Of a stretch of DNA of 64,000 bases, positions 25,053 to 33,328 are shown in pieces; the stretch's first letter is position 1; every line of letters begins with the position of its first letter. Made by a program: the position numbers and the translations under genes. The stretch lies in assembly GCA_965220075.1 (NCBI GenBank), contig OZ244806.1, positions 2,480,001 through 2,544,000 on the forward strand, given 5' to 3'. The notes beneath the pieces are model-generated. The model ran no database searches. It was given only the letters and a program-made list of their open reading frames with translations, and had not been told where the DNA came from. This DNA is from G965220075 sp965220075. Lineage in GTDB: Bacteria; Chloroflexota; UBA11872.

Positions 25053-26144
25053 CTAGTACCGGTCGGGCCAGTAGCAATAGCCGTCGTGGCGCGGGAATAA
25101 GAGCTCCAGGAAGCGGACGTGCTCGCTGGGGAGCGTGAGACGCTCGGTCTCGGCTATTTCGCCAGCCGACCAATAGCCGAAAAGGAGCTGCGCCAAACGC
25201 GGGTGCGGCATGTGTACCGCAATCTCGGCGGGATGGTCGCCTAGCCGGGCCCGCGTGGACCCCAGCTCGGTGGTCAGGCGCAATCGCCCCACCGGCGCGC
25301 CGTCCCAACCGCGCGCACGACGCGCCAGGACCGGAGTGACGGCCTGGAGCACGCGGTCCTGGTCGAGCAGCCGCAGCATGGACTCATGATTGTCAGGTCG
25401 AGAGGACTCGATGATCACGAACATGCGCCGCAGGTAGGCGCCGAGCCCGACCTCGGGATGCAGCTTGAAGTCCATCGTCGGGGCGCCGCGGGATGCGGCG
25501 ATCCGGGCGGCCGCGCGCAGCAACCCCGACACCGCCTCGATCTCCAGGTAGCCGGCGTCGGAGACCGCGAAGCCCTCGGTCTCGTCGTCGTAAAGCAAGT
25601 AGCCCAGCGGCTTATCGTCGGCACCGACGGCCACCATGACTAGAGCCCGGCGCGGCCCTTGAGACCCGCGGCGCGGGCCGGCCCACGCGGCCGGGTCGCG
25701 AACCAGGGAATAGTCGACGTTGTGGTTGACCCGGTTGTAGATACCGGCAATGTGGGGCAGGTCGGCCGGCCTGGCGGGGCGGACGGCCAGTCCGCCGGCC
25801 TGGCAAGCGAGCAGGTGGGTGGGAACCGAGATGATGAAGTCGGGCGCCACCGTGGCGAACCCATATTTGTCGTAGAAGTCCTGAATGCCGAAGAGTCCGG
25901 CCACGAGATAGCCCTGATCGCGCAGGCGTTCGAGAGCTTCCTGCATGAGGCGCCGGGCGTAACCGCGCCCGCGCAGCCCGGGCGGGGTGAACACGTTGGC
26001 GATGCCCGCGCAGCGCAGGGCGGCGCCGCATAGCCGAACCTGCGCGTCTATCACTTCGAGCATGCTGAGGCGCTCACCGGCGTGCTCGATCCACATGTCG
26101 ACGCGGTCGCCTCGGCGGGAAGGCGCTTGACGGAGACCGGGCAT
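25053..26144 (-). CDS. GNAT family N-acetyltransferase, two-domain (Eis-like)
   Basis: A 363-residue protein starting at ATG 26144, eleven bases after the gltX stop and with AGGGG upstream. The N-terminal GNAT domain has the acetyl-CoA-binding loop PPGLRGRGYARRLM (R/Q-x-x-G-x-G/A) and the beta-bulge region NVFTPPG. A second half (about residues 145-290) looks like another GNAT-type domain, and a C-terminal sterol-carrier-like part may follow (ERLTLPSEHVRFLELLF). This two-domain plan is like the Eis aminoglycoside acetyltransferases, though the substrate cannot be inferred. Co-transcription with gltX is likely. Confidence 0.8.
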   Translation of the reverse strand: MPGLRQAPSRRGDRVDMWIEHAGERLSMLEVIDAQVRLCGAALRCAGIANVFTPPGLRGRGYARRLMQEALERLRDQGYLVAGLFGIQDFYDKYGFATVAPDFIISVPTHLLACQAGGLAVRPARPADLPHIAGIYNRVNHNVDYSLVRDPAAWAGPRRGSQGPRRALVMVAVGADDKPLGYLLYDDETEGFAVSDAGYLEIEAVSGLLRAAARIAASRGAPTMDFKLHPEVGLGAYLRRMFVIIESSRPDNHESMLRLLDQDRVLQAVTPVLARRARGWDGAPVGRLRLTTELGSTRARLGDHPAEIAVHMPHPRLAQLLFGYWSAGEIAETERLTLPSEHVRFLELLFPRHDGYCYWPDRY

Positions 26145-26155
26145 GCCCCTACGGC

Positions 26156-27625
26156 TCAGGCCGCGGCGAGAGCCTTCAGATTCACGAGGGCGCACGCCAG
26201 GCGCCGGAGGCAGCGCTCGCGGCCCACCACGGCCATGGTGTCGAAGAGTGGGGGAGTCGCGCGGCGGCCAGTCACGGCTACCCGGATCGGCATGAAGAGG
26301 TCGCCGGTCTTCCAGCCCAGCTCGTCCGCCAGGCCGCGCAGGCGCGGCTCCAACTGCGCGGCGGTGAAGTCGTCAAGCTCACGCACGATGGACTCCACGC
26401 GAGCCAGGGCAGCATCGATTGCGGCCGGATCGTGCTTGTTGAACTTGAGCAGAGTCATGTCGGGGTCGAGCTCATCCGCGAGGAAGAAGCTCATCATGTC
26501 GGGGACGTCGGTGAGGTGGCGCAGCCGCTCGTGCTCCAGGGCCAGCGCGGCTTGAAACTGCGGGTAGCGCTGCGGCGACAGCTCGATCCCGCCGTCTTCC
26601 GCGAAGGGACGGGCGCGGGCGGCGAGCGCCGTTATGTCAAGACGCCTAATCCAGACCCCGTTGAAGTAGTCCAGTTTCTGCGAGTCGAAGACCGCGTCGG
26701 CGCGGTTGACGCGCGCCAGCGAGAAGTCCCTAATCAGGTCGTCGAGCGAGAAAATCTCACGCTCGTCGCCGGGCGCCCAGCCGAGAAAAATGAGGAAGTT
26801 GACGACCGCCTCGGGCAGATAGCCCAGGTCGCGAAACTCGCCTACCCATTGCGCGCCGTCCCGCTTGGAGAGCTTTTGACGCCGCCCGCTCACGACCAGC
26901 GGCAGGTGGGCAAACCGCGGTGCCTCCCAACCAAGAGCGCGATAGAGCAAGAGCTGCCGGAACGTGTTGGGAAGGTGATCCATCCCGCGCAGCACGTGCG
27001 TAATGGACATGCCGTGGTCGTCGACCGTGTTCGCCAGGTTGTAGAGGGCCGAACCGTTGCCGCGTGCGATGACGAAGTCCTCGATGTCACTGGTCTGGAC
27101 GCTGAGAGGCCCGAACACCGTGTCCTGGAAAGCGAGGTCGCCGGGCTCGGTCTTGAAGCGCACCGCGGGCACTACGCCGGCGGCCCGACGCTCGGCTATC
27201 TCGGCCCGCGTGAAGTAGCGGCCGCGTCCGGAATAGCGAGGCGTCTGACCGCTGCGCTGATGCTCCTCGCGCTCCGCCGCGCGCTCGCTGGCCGTGGTGA
27301 AGTCCTCGTAGGCCATACCGCCAGCCAGCAAACTGGCAATTGCCTCGCTATGAAACTCGCGCCGCTCGCTCTGCCGATAGGGTCCGTAGGCGCCGCCGGT
27401 GTCCGGGCCCTCATCCCAATGCAGACCCAGCCAACGCAAGGCCTCGCATATGCCGGCCTCCTTGGCGGGATCGCTTCGCTCGGCGTCGGTGTCCTCGATG
27501 CGCAGCACGAAGGCGCCCCCGCCGCCCCGCGCTACCAGGAAATTGATGAGCGCGGTGCGCGCGCTTCCCACGTGGATGTCGCCGGTGGGGCTGGGCGCCA
27601 TGCGCACACGCAGTTTCACGCTCAT
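26156..27625 (-). CDS. gltX: Glutamyl-tRNA synthetase
   Basis: Charges tRNA-Glu with glutamate. The 489-residue product from ATG 27625 has the class I signature APSPTGDIHVG (HIGH equivalent, residues 10-20) and KLSKRDG (KMSKS equivalent, 251-257), the ED pair in LRIEDTDAERS, and the usual length. The frame runs further upstream to 27781 but the extension has no homologous look. Absence of a gatCAB or glnS gene here leaves open whether the enzyme is discriminating. First gene of a two-gene run with the GNAT gene. Confidence 0.96.
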   Translation of the reverse strand: MSVKLRVRMAPSPTGDIHVGSARTALINFLVARGGGGAFVLRIEDTDAERSDPAKEAGICEALRWLGLHWDEGPDTGGAYGPYRQSERREFHSEAIASLLAGGMAYEDFTTASERAAEREEHQRSGQTPRYSGRGRYFTRAEIAERRAAGVVPAVRFKTEPGDLAFQDTVFGPLSVQTSDIEDFVIARGNGSALYNLANTVDDHGMSITHVLRGMDHLPNTFRQLLLYRALGWEAPRFAHLPLVVSGRRQKLSKRDGAQWVGEFRDLGYLPEAVVNFLIFLGWAPGDEREIFSLDDLIRDFSLARVNRADAVFDSQKLDYFNGVWIRRLDITALAARARPFAEDGGIELSPQRYPQFQAALALEHERLRHLTDVPDMMSFFLADELDPDMTLLKFNKHDPAAIDAALARVESIVRELDDFTAAQLEPRLRGLADELGWKTGDLFMPIRVAVTGRRATPPLFDTMAVVGRERCLRRLACALVNLKALAAA

Positions 27626-27907
27626 CGCGCGCCCCGTGGACACAAACCGCCCCGGACTTCTGTAAATCGTGCGTCGATCAGCCGCGCCCGTCGGTGATTC
27701 GCGCCCATAGCCTACCGTTTGCGGATGGGCGCATCCGCAAATCGAACCGACTTCCGCCGCAGCTGACGTTCGGGAGAGCACTTAACGGCGCCGCGTGGGT
27801 GTGCGAAACGACGCCCATATCGGCCCCGAGTGCGCGGCGGACGCGCTAAGCGGGCCGCGAGATTCGAGACCTTCGGCATGCCCGGAACCGGCCGGGGAGA
27901 GGACAAA

Positions 27908-28453
27908 TCAGCCCGGCAGGCGTCCGTGCGCGTCAGCCAGCAGCACGGTGTAGGTAAGCGACACGGCGCGATGCTCACCGCGCAGGATCTGGGCGCGCAG
28001 GTCCGTGATCGGCATGCGGACCACTTCGAGAAGCTCGTTGGGTTCGAGCGCTTGCCGCCCCTGGGACAAACCGGAGGCGAGGAACATGCGCATGGTGAAG
28101 GCGCACAGGGACGGAACCGGAACGTATACGCCCAGAGGCTCAAGCCGGCGGGCCTTGAGGCCGGTCTCTTCCTCCAGCTCGCGGGCCGCGGCGCTAAGGG
28201 GATCTTCGCCAGCGTCGATATGGCCAGCCGGCAGCTCCAGGGTGACCCCGTTCATAGGGTGGCGGTACTGCCGCACGCAGATCACGTTCTGACGGTGGTC
28301 CAGCGCCAGCACCACTACCGCGCCCCGTCCCATTCCCAGGTGCGTGTACTCCATCTCGCGCCCGTCGAGGTCGGCCCGGATGGTGTCGATCAGCACGGGA
28401 AAGCGCCCTCGCCAAGCAACCTTGGAGGAAACTGTCGTCCAATTCAGGTCCAT
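27908..28453 (-). CDS. NUDIX hydrolase, ADP-ribose pyrophosphatase-like
   Basis: A 181-residue enzyme whose Nudix box is complete: G77, E83, R91-E92, E95-E96 and G98 within GHIDAGEDPLSAAARELEEE. Preceded by RQYRHPMNGVTLELPAG, the signature of ADP-ribose/NDP-sugar pyrophosphatases. ATG 28453 has AGGAG eight bases upstream. Such enzymes clear ADP-ribose or nucleotide sugars. The NAD-salvage genes start 500 bases away on the other strand, which fits turnover of ADP-ribose from NAD, but they are not one operon. Confidence 0.9.
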   Translation of the reverse strand: MDLNWTTVSSKVAWRGRFPVLIDTIRADLDGREMEYTHLGMGRGAVVVLALDHRQNVICVRQYRHPMNGVTLELPAGHIDAGEDPLSAAARELEEETGLKARRLEPLGVYVPVPSLCAFTMRMFLASGLSQGRQALEPNELLEVVRMPITDLRAQILRGEHRAVSLTYTVLLADAHGRLPG

Positions 28454-28656
28454 GCGTGGTCTCCTATTGCCCGACCGGAGTGATTCGCCTTGGCAGGCAG
28501 CCGCCCTAAGTCCACCGGTGTGGCAATGACCGCTTGAAGAAGCGGCGGTACCTCCTCGAGAGCCGCTGAGGCGCGTGACCTCGCTGCATTGGGGAGGCCA
28601 ACGGCACGCCAGCCCAACGCCATGCTAAGGTCTGCCGCGCCGCTTTGCGCCCGCAC

Positions 28657-28727
28657 TGGGGTATCGTCTAGTGGTAGGACGCGTGGCTCTGGACCACGAA
28701 GCGGTGGTTCGAATCCATCTACCCCAG
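28657..28727 (+). tRNA. tRNA-Gln (CTG anticodon)
   Basis: A complete cloverleaf: acceptor TGGGGTA pairing TACCCCA, D arm CGTCTAGTGGTAGGACG, anticodon stem CGTGG/CCACG with loop CTCTGGA (anticodon CTG), and T arm GGTGGTTCGAATCCATC. The 3' CCA is not encoded. 71 bases. Confidence 0.95.
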
Positions 28728-28940
28728 CCCCTGCGCAAGCGTTGATCCACCGAGCCTCCTGACCGCGCGAGGGCGGCTCGACACTCCGCACCAGTACCCG
28801 CGCACCACGGCGCCATTGCGCAGCGCGGCCGGGCGAGTGCCGGCGACAAGCGCGGCTGAAACGGGTAGCTCGCGTATCCTTGGACCGTCCCAGCCCCAAC
28901 GCACACGGGGCGCGGCATAGAGGGAAACACGCGCTTACGA

Positions 28941-29516
28941 ATGGCCGCACATCTCAGGCCGAGCGACGCGCTGTTGCTGGTAGACGTGCAGAACGATTTC
29001 TGCCCGGGCGGGGCGCTGCCGGTTCCCGAAGGCGATCAGACCGTGCCGGTGCTCAACGAGTGGATTGTGCAGGCCCGGCACGCCGGAGCGCCCATCTTCG
29101 CGTCGCGCGACTGGCACCCCGCCAACCACGTCAGCTTCGCGGAGCGAGGCGGCCCCTGGCCGCCTCACTGCATCCGGAACACGCCGGGGGCAGAGTTTCA
29201 CCCCGGCCTGCGACTGCCCTCGGACGTGCACGTAATCACGAAAGCGGACTCGCCCGATCAGGACGCCTACTCGGCGTTCGAGGGCACCGACCTTGCCGCG
29301 CAATTGCATGCGCTAGGCGTTAGCCGGCTTTGGGTGGGCGGGCTGGCGCAGGACTATTGCGTGCAGGCGAGCGTAATGGATGCGCTGGGGCTGCCCGGGC
29401 TGGCGGTGCACGTGATTGTCGAAGGGACCCGGCCAGTCGAGGTCGAACCCGGCGACGGCGACCGAGCTTTGGCCGGGATGGAGGCGGCCGGGGCAACGCT
29501 CGAACGGGACGCCTGA
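28941..29516 (+). CDS. pncA: Nicotinamidase
   Basis: Hydrolyses nicotinamide to nicotinate in NAD salvage. 191 residues. Catalytic triad D15 (LLLVDVQNDF), K101 (VITKADSP) and C140 (LAQDYCVQAS); metal ligands D57 and H59 (RDWHPANH). Followed two bases after its stop by pncB, so the two form an operon. Related isochorismatase-fold hydrolases exist, but the adjacent pncB settles the role. Confidence 0.95.
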   Translation: MAAHLRPSDALLLVDVQNDFCPGGALPVPEGDQTVPVLNEWIVQARHAGAPIFASRDWHPANHVSFAERGGPWPPHCIRNTPGAEFHPGLRLPSDVHVITKADSPDQDAYSAFEGTDLAAQLHALGVSRLWVGGLAQDYCVQASVMDALGLPGLAVHVIVEGTRPVEVEPGDGDRALAGMEAAGATLERDA

Positions 29517-29518
29517 GC

Positions 29519-30877
29519 ATGCGCAGGTCCGCCTGGGTCACGGACGCCAACGCGGCCCTGCTCACCGACCTCTATCAGTTCACTATGCTCCAGTCGTACC
29601 TGGAACACGGTCTGGATGCCGAGGCCGTGTTCGAGCTGACGGTCCGGCGCCTGCCGGCGGGCCGGAACTACCTGCTGGCCTGCGGCCTGGACGACGTGCT
29701 GCGCTATCTGGAGACGCTGCGCTTCACGCCCGAGGCGCTCGACTATCTGGCTTCGCTGGACCGCTTTTCAAGCGACTTCATCGCGTACTTGCGGGACTTT
29801 CGATTCGAAGGCGACGTCTACGCGATAGCCGAGGGCACGCCGACGTTCGCGCACGAGCCCCTGCTGGAGGTGGTCGCGCCGCTGCCGCAGGCACAGCTGG
29901 TTGAGACCTTTCTGCTCAATCAAGTGCATCTGCAGACCTTGGCCGCCTCGAAGGCCGCGCGCGTGGTGGAAGCAGCGGCGGGGCGGACGGTGGTTGATTT
30001 CGGCCTGCGTCACGCGCATGGCACGGACGCCGGTTTGAAGCTAGCACGGGCCTTTTTCGTGGCGGGCGTAGCGGCCACCTCGAACGTGCTGGCGGGACAG
30101 GTGTACGGGATTCCGGTGGCCGGGACGATGGCGCACAGCTACGTGCAAGCACATCGAAACGAGCGGGATGCCTTCCGGCATTTCACGGCCAGCTTCCCAG
30201 CCACCACATTGCTGGTCGACACGTACGACACGCTGAGGGGCGTGCGGCAGGTCGTGGAGCTGACGCGCGAGCTTGGGGACGGCTTTCAAGTGCGCGCTAT
30301 CCGGTTGGACTCCGGAGATCTGAGCGGGCTGGCGCGCGAAGCCAGAAAGATTCTGGACGGCGCGGGGCTGGGCGACGTCCAGATATTCGCCAGCGGGAAT
30401 TTGGACGAGTTCGCAATTCGGGAAATGGTCAGGTCGCGGACGCCGATCGCTGGCTTTGGCGTAGGCACGCTGATGAGCGTTTCAGCCGACGCCCCTTACC
30501 TCGACACGGCCTACAAGCTGGCGGCCTATGCGGGTGAGGGCAGGATCAAGCTGGCACCCGGTAAAGACACGCTGCCCGGCCGCAAGCAGGTGCGTCGGGT
30601 GTTCGCGAATGGCGCCGCGATGAGCGATGTAATCGGGCTGGAGGACGAGACGCTGCCGGGCGAGCCGCTGCTGCGGCCGGTGATGCGCGGAGGCGTGGCG
30701 CTGCCCTCCGGTCACGTGGGACTGAAGGATGTCCGCCGCCACGCACGGGAGAGCCTGGCGCAGCTCCCGGCGAGAGTGCGTGGGCTCGATGCCGCGGATC
30801 CGCCCTATCCGGTTGAGACCAGCGCGGGCCTGCGGGCCGAACGGGACCGCGTGGCCGGCCGTATACGCGCGGTCTGA
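29519..30877 (+). CDS. pncB: Nicotinate phosphoribosyltransferase
   Basis: Makes nicotinate mononucleotide from nicotinate and PRPP with ATP hydrolysis, the step after PncA. 452 residues from ATG 29519. Family landmarks: TDLYQFTMLQSYLEHG near the start, DFGLRHAHGTDAGLKLARAF, GTMAHSYVQAH (H206, candidate phospho-histidine) and RLDSGDL with FASGNLDEF. It is encoded two bases after pncA. Ends in a hairpin with a T run. Confidence 0.95.
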   Translation: MRRSAWVTDANAALLTDLYQFTMLQSYLEHGLDAEAVFELTVRRLPAGRNYLLACGLDDVLRYLETLRFTPEALDYLASLDRFSSDFIAYLRDFRFEGDVYAIAEGTPTFAHEPLLEVVAPLPQAQLVETFLLNQVHLQTLAASKAARVVEAAAGRTVVDFGLRHAHGTDAGLKLARAFFVAGVAATSNVLAGQVYGIPVAGTMAHSYVQAHRNERDAFRHFTASFPATTLLVDTYDTLRGVRQVVELTRELGDGFQVRAIRLDSGDLSGLAREARKILDGAGLGDVQIFASGNLDEFAIREMVRSRTPIAGFGVGTLMSVSADAPYLDTAYKLAAYAGEGRIKLAPGKDTLPGRKQVRRVFANGAAMSDVIGLEDETLPGEPLLRPVMRGGVALPSGHVGLKDVRRHARESLAQLPARVRGLDAADPPYPVETSAGLRAERDRVAGRIRAV

Positions 30878-30894
30878 ACGGCGCGCCGTTTTTT
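30877..30894 (+). terminator. Terminator after pncB
   Basis: AACGG-CGCG-CCGTT forms a short stem directly after the pncB stop and is followed by TTTT, giving six consecutive T. A longer imperfect stem upstream may add stability. Confidence 0.5.
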
Positions 30895-30940
30895 CGCAAC
30901 GACACGGGTTTCCCCGTGCGACCGGCGCCGGCGGGCGGCC

Positions 30941-31627
30941 TTATTGAGCCTTCGGTTTCGGCAGGAAGGGAACGATCTTGTCTGCAAGCGCGTTCAGAGT
31001 GCGCGTCTGGACCCACACGTGACCGTTGCCCGTGAACTTCATGACGAGCCCCTCACCGCCGGCGATGAGCGAGCCGATGCCGCCGACTTTGCCGATGGAG
31101 TACTCCACATCGTCGGTGAAGGCAACGACATGCCCCGTGTCGACGACCACCTCTTTGCCAGGTTGGACAGGCAGCTGCTTGATGGCGCCGTAGGAGTTGT
31201 AGTAGACGATCCCCGGTCCGCCTTCGACGTACACACGGAGGAAGAACAGCCTCTCGCCGCTGAAGAGCCCTTTGAACCCCTGGAACTTCGCATCCGTCTC
31301 GACGTTTTCGGAACAGGCGAGGAACGAGCCGGACTGGATGAAGAAGTCCTGCCCCGGCGACAGCTCCTGGGAGAGGACGTCGCCCGGCGTTGGAGGCGCA
31401 AGGCTCACCCAGCCGCCCGTCGCACCGGCCGTGAACGTGTTGAGGAAGAAGGACTCGCTCGTCACCATCCGCTTGAATCCACCAAGGAGCCCGCCGCTCA
31501 TACCCGTCTTCATATCGACGTCCTGCTGAGCCGCCATCGCTCCCGGCTCCGCCTTGACCGATTCGCCGGGGGCCAGCTCCAAGGTCAGCATGGTGTAGCT
31601 GGGGCTGAACTCGATAGTGGGTTTCAT
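30941..31627 (-). CDS. AIM24/TIGR00266 family protein
   Basis: A 228-residue protein. ATG 31627 is supported by AAGGAG eight bases upstream. Beta-rich, with the family stretches ELAPGESVKAEPGAMAAQQ, SESFFLNTF, LSPGQDFFIQSGSFLAC and GGEGLVMKFTGNGHVWVQTR. Homologous proteins are found across bacteria and as mitochondrial AIM24; function is not established, with membrane or stress roles proposed. Convergent to pncB, monocistronic. Confidence 0.9.
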   Translation of the reverse strand: MKPTIEFSPSYTMLTLELAPGESVKAEPGAMAAQQDVDMKTGMSGGLLGGFKRMVTSESFFLNTFTAGATGGWVSLAPPTPGDVLSQELSPGQDFFIQSGSFLACSENVETDAKFQGFKGLFSGERLFFLRVYVEGGPGIVYYNSYGAIKQLPVQPGKEVVVDTGHVVAFTDDVEYSIGKVGGIGSLIAGGEGLVMKFTGNGHVWVQTRTLNALADKIVPFLPKPKAQ

Positions 31628-31787
31628 CGGCGGACTCCTTGTCCTCGCTGTGTCGCTCGTCCTGGTCCCGGCTGAATATACCATAGATGTATGAGATCAC
31701 ACACAATATCAAGCCGTATCTCTCCGGTTTATATCGGCGTTAAAGGAACGTGTACTCGTTGCTTCTATATCTTGATCAGGTTCGCTC

Positions 31788-31961
31788 ATGACGCTAAGTG
31801 AGAAGTCAATATACGTCGATTCAGCGACGATATATTTTTCGATTGATGACCTTCGCAACAATACTGTGCGGCAGGGTCCGGCTGCACTTGCCATGGACCT
31901 TGTTGACCGCTGGGAATCTCTATTCTGCCTGAGGGGAACTATGACACCCAACCGAGATTGA
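31788..31961 (+). CDS. Possible short gene (57 residues)
   Basis: An ATG frame giving MTLSEKSIYVDSATIYFSID and ending TMTPNRD. Balanced composition, unlike the Arg-rich chance frames here, but no ribosome binding site and no known relative. It may be a fragment of a foreign gene because its base composition differs from its neighbours. Confidence 0.25.
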   Translation: MTLSEKSIYVDSATIYFSIDDLRNNTVRQGPAALAMDLVDRWESLFCLRGTMTPNRD

Positions 31962-31998
31962 CCGGGAAGTCAGACGGGACGTCGTGCCTGCGAGGCCG

Positions 31999-32025
31999 CA
32001 GGGGCGGGTTTGAAACCCGCCCCTG
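31999..32025. repeat. Perfect GC palindrome next to the IS end
   Basis: CAGGGGCGGGTTT-G-AAACCCGCCCCTG is a 13-bp perfect inverted repeat with a one-base centre, 16 bases before the IS30-like left end. IS30-family elements prefer palindromic targets, so it may mark a former target site; it could also be a REP-type repeat. Confidence 0.6.
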
Positions 32026-32041
32026 CCCTGGACCCCCTAAA

Positions 32042-33063
32042 TTCACAAACGAAGTGCAACAACTCATTGAGGTATCGCCATGGGACGCCACTACTCCCAC
32101 CTCACCATTGAAGAGCGCTGTGAAATTGCCCGCCTACGTGCCGCGGGCTGCTCGATCCGGCAAATTGCTGCAACTCTGGATCGCCAGCCGTCGACCGTCG
32201 CTCGAGAACTGACCCGCAACGGCTCCTCCACGCTGGGCTACCAGCCCCGCTATGCCGATCAGCAGGCCCACGCCCGCCGCTGGCGCGGCGCCCGCCTCGA
32301 TCGCGATCCCCAACTGCGCGACCGTGTCCTCGCATGCCTCAAGCAGGGCTGGTCGCCCCAGCAGGTCGCCGGCCGCCTGGCTCGCCAGGCCAACCGCCCC
32401 CTCATCTCCCACGAGTCCATCTACCGCTTCATCTACGCCCAGCTCGCGCGCAAGAAAGACTACTCCTGGCGCCACTATCTTCCCCGCGCCAAGTCCAAGC
32501 GCGGCTGGCGCGGTCGCAAAGGTGGTAGTCCCGCCTCCTTCATCGCTCACCGCCGCCCCCTCGCCGACCGGCCTCCAGCCGTTGCCCACCGCCGCACTCC
32601 AGGCCACTGGGAGGCCGACCTCATGCTCTTCACTACCTACGGCCAGGCCATCCTCACTCTCCACGAGCGCCACTCCCGCCTCCTCCTCGCCGCCCGTCCC
32701 ACAGGCAAAGCCGCCGACCCCATCGCCCATGCCCTGTCCTCCATCCTCGCTCCCTTGCCTCCTCAGTGGCGCCGCACCGTTACCTTCGACAACGGCACCG
32801 AGTTCGCGCGCCATCACCAGCTCCATGACCTCGGCATTGCCACCTTCTTCTGCGACCCCCACGCCCCCTGGCAGAAAGGCGGCATCGAAAATGCCATCGG
32901 CCGCCTGCGCCGCTCCCTGCCCCGCAAGATCGACCTGGCCACCCTGCCCAACGAGCGGTTTACGCAACTCGTCCAGGCCTACAACAACACCCCGCGCAAG
33001 TGCCTCGGCTACCAGACCCCCGCCGAGGTCTTCTGGAATTACCCGTTGCACTTGAAATGTGAC
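32042..33063 (+). mobile_element. IS30-family insertion sequence
   Basis: Left end TTCACAAACGAAGTGCAAC (32042-32060) and right end GTTGCACTTGAAATGTGAC (33045-33063) are inverted repeats matching at about 14 of 19 positions, with AAGTGCAAC perfect. They bracket an intact IS30 transposase whose last nine codons run past the right end. Exact ends and target duplication cannot be fixed by eye. Confidence 0.65.
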
Positions 33064-33090
33064 TCCACACCCCCGCGTCCGCGGGGGTGA
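32080..33090 (+). CDS. IS30-family transposase
   Basis: 336 residues with GAGG seven bases before ATG 32080. N-terminal helix-turn-helix (HLTIEERCEIARLRAAGCSI, with IAATLDRQPSTVARELTRNG), then the DDE domain: D180 (GHWEADLM), D237 (TVTFDNGTEF) and E270 (KGGIENAIGRLRR), giving the D-(33)-E spacing of the IS30 family. C-terminal YNNTPRKCLGYQTPAEVF is typical. Frame and catalytic residues are intact, so it may be active. The C-terminal residues beyond KCD come from flanking DNA. Confidence 0.95.
   Translation: MGRHYSHLTIEERCEIARLRAAGCSIRQIAATLDRQPSTVARELTRNGSSTLGYQPRYADQQAHARRWRGARLDRDPQLRDRVLACLKQGWSPQQVAGRLARQANRPLISHESIYRFIYAQLARKKDYSWRHYLPRAKSKRGWRGRKGGSPASFIAHRRPLADRPPAVAHRRTPGHWEADLMLFTTYGQAILTLHERHSRLLLAARPTGKAADPIAHALSSILAPLPPQWRRTVTFDNGTEFARHHQLHDLGIATFFCDPHAPWQKGGIENAIGRLRRSLPRKIDLATLPNERFTQLVQAYNNTPRKCLGYQTPAEVFWNYPLHLKCDSTPPRPRG
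33069..33088. terminator. Hairpin overlapping the transposase stop
   Basis: ACCCCCGCG-TC-CGCGGGGGT is a perfect nine-base-pair stem covering the last codons of the transposase. May stop transcription, or may be the palindromic host target of the element. Confidence 0.45.
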
Positions 33091-33328
33091 CGGACGAGGA
33101 TCGGGGTGGCGGACGGGCGACTGGTGAATGCCGATCCCGGAGGTGTGGCGCGGCGTCGGTTGGCTTGCTCCCCGGCACCATCAACCTGAATGAGATGGTT
33201 GGCCCGGAACCTGCGCCGCGGGCGCACAGCGTGCGGGATGACAGCACGCAATGCGGCGCCAGCGGTCGCCGGGACTAAGCTGGTAGCGTTTGCGAGGCGT
33301 AGGGCTCACGCGCGAGAGGAATGCAACC

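Larger units (their letters stand above)
31628..32079. other. AT-richer intergenic stretch before the IS30-family element
   Basis: About 450 bases, clearly lower in GC between 31660 and 31960 than the surroundings. Holds one possible short gene (31788-31961), a perfect GC palindrome (31999-32025) and the left end of the IS30-like element (32042). Nothing else visible. Confidence 0.5.

Noticed and set aside
26432..27697. 421-codon frame antisense to gltX
   Set aside because: The minus frame carries the HIGH and KMSKS motifs; the plus frame has none.
32134..33051. 305-codon antisense frame in the IS30 transposase
   Set aside because: Shadow of an intact transposase with complete DDE residues.
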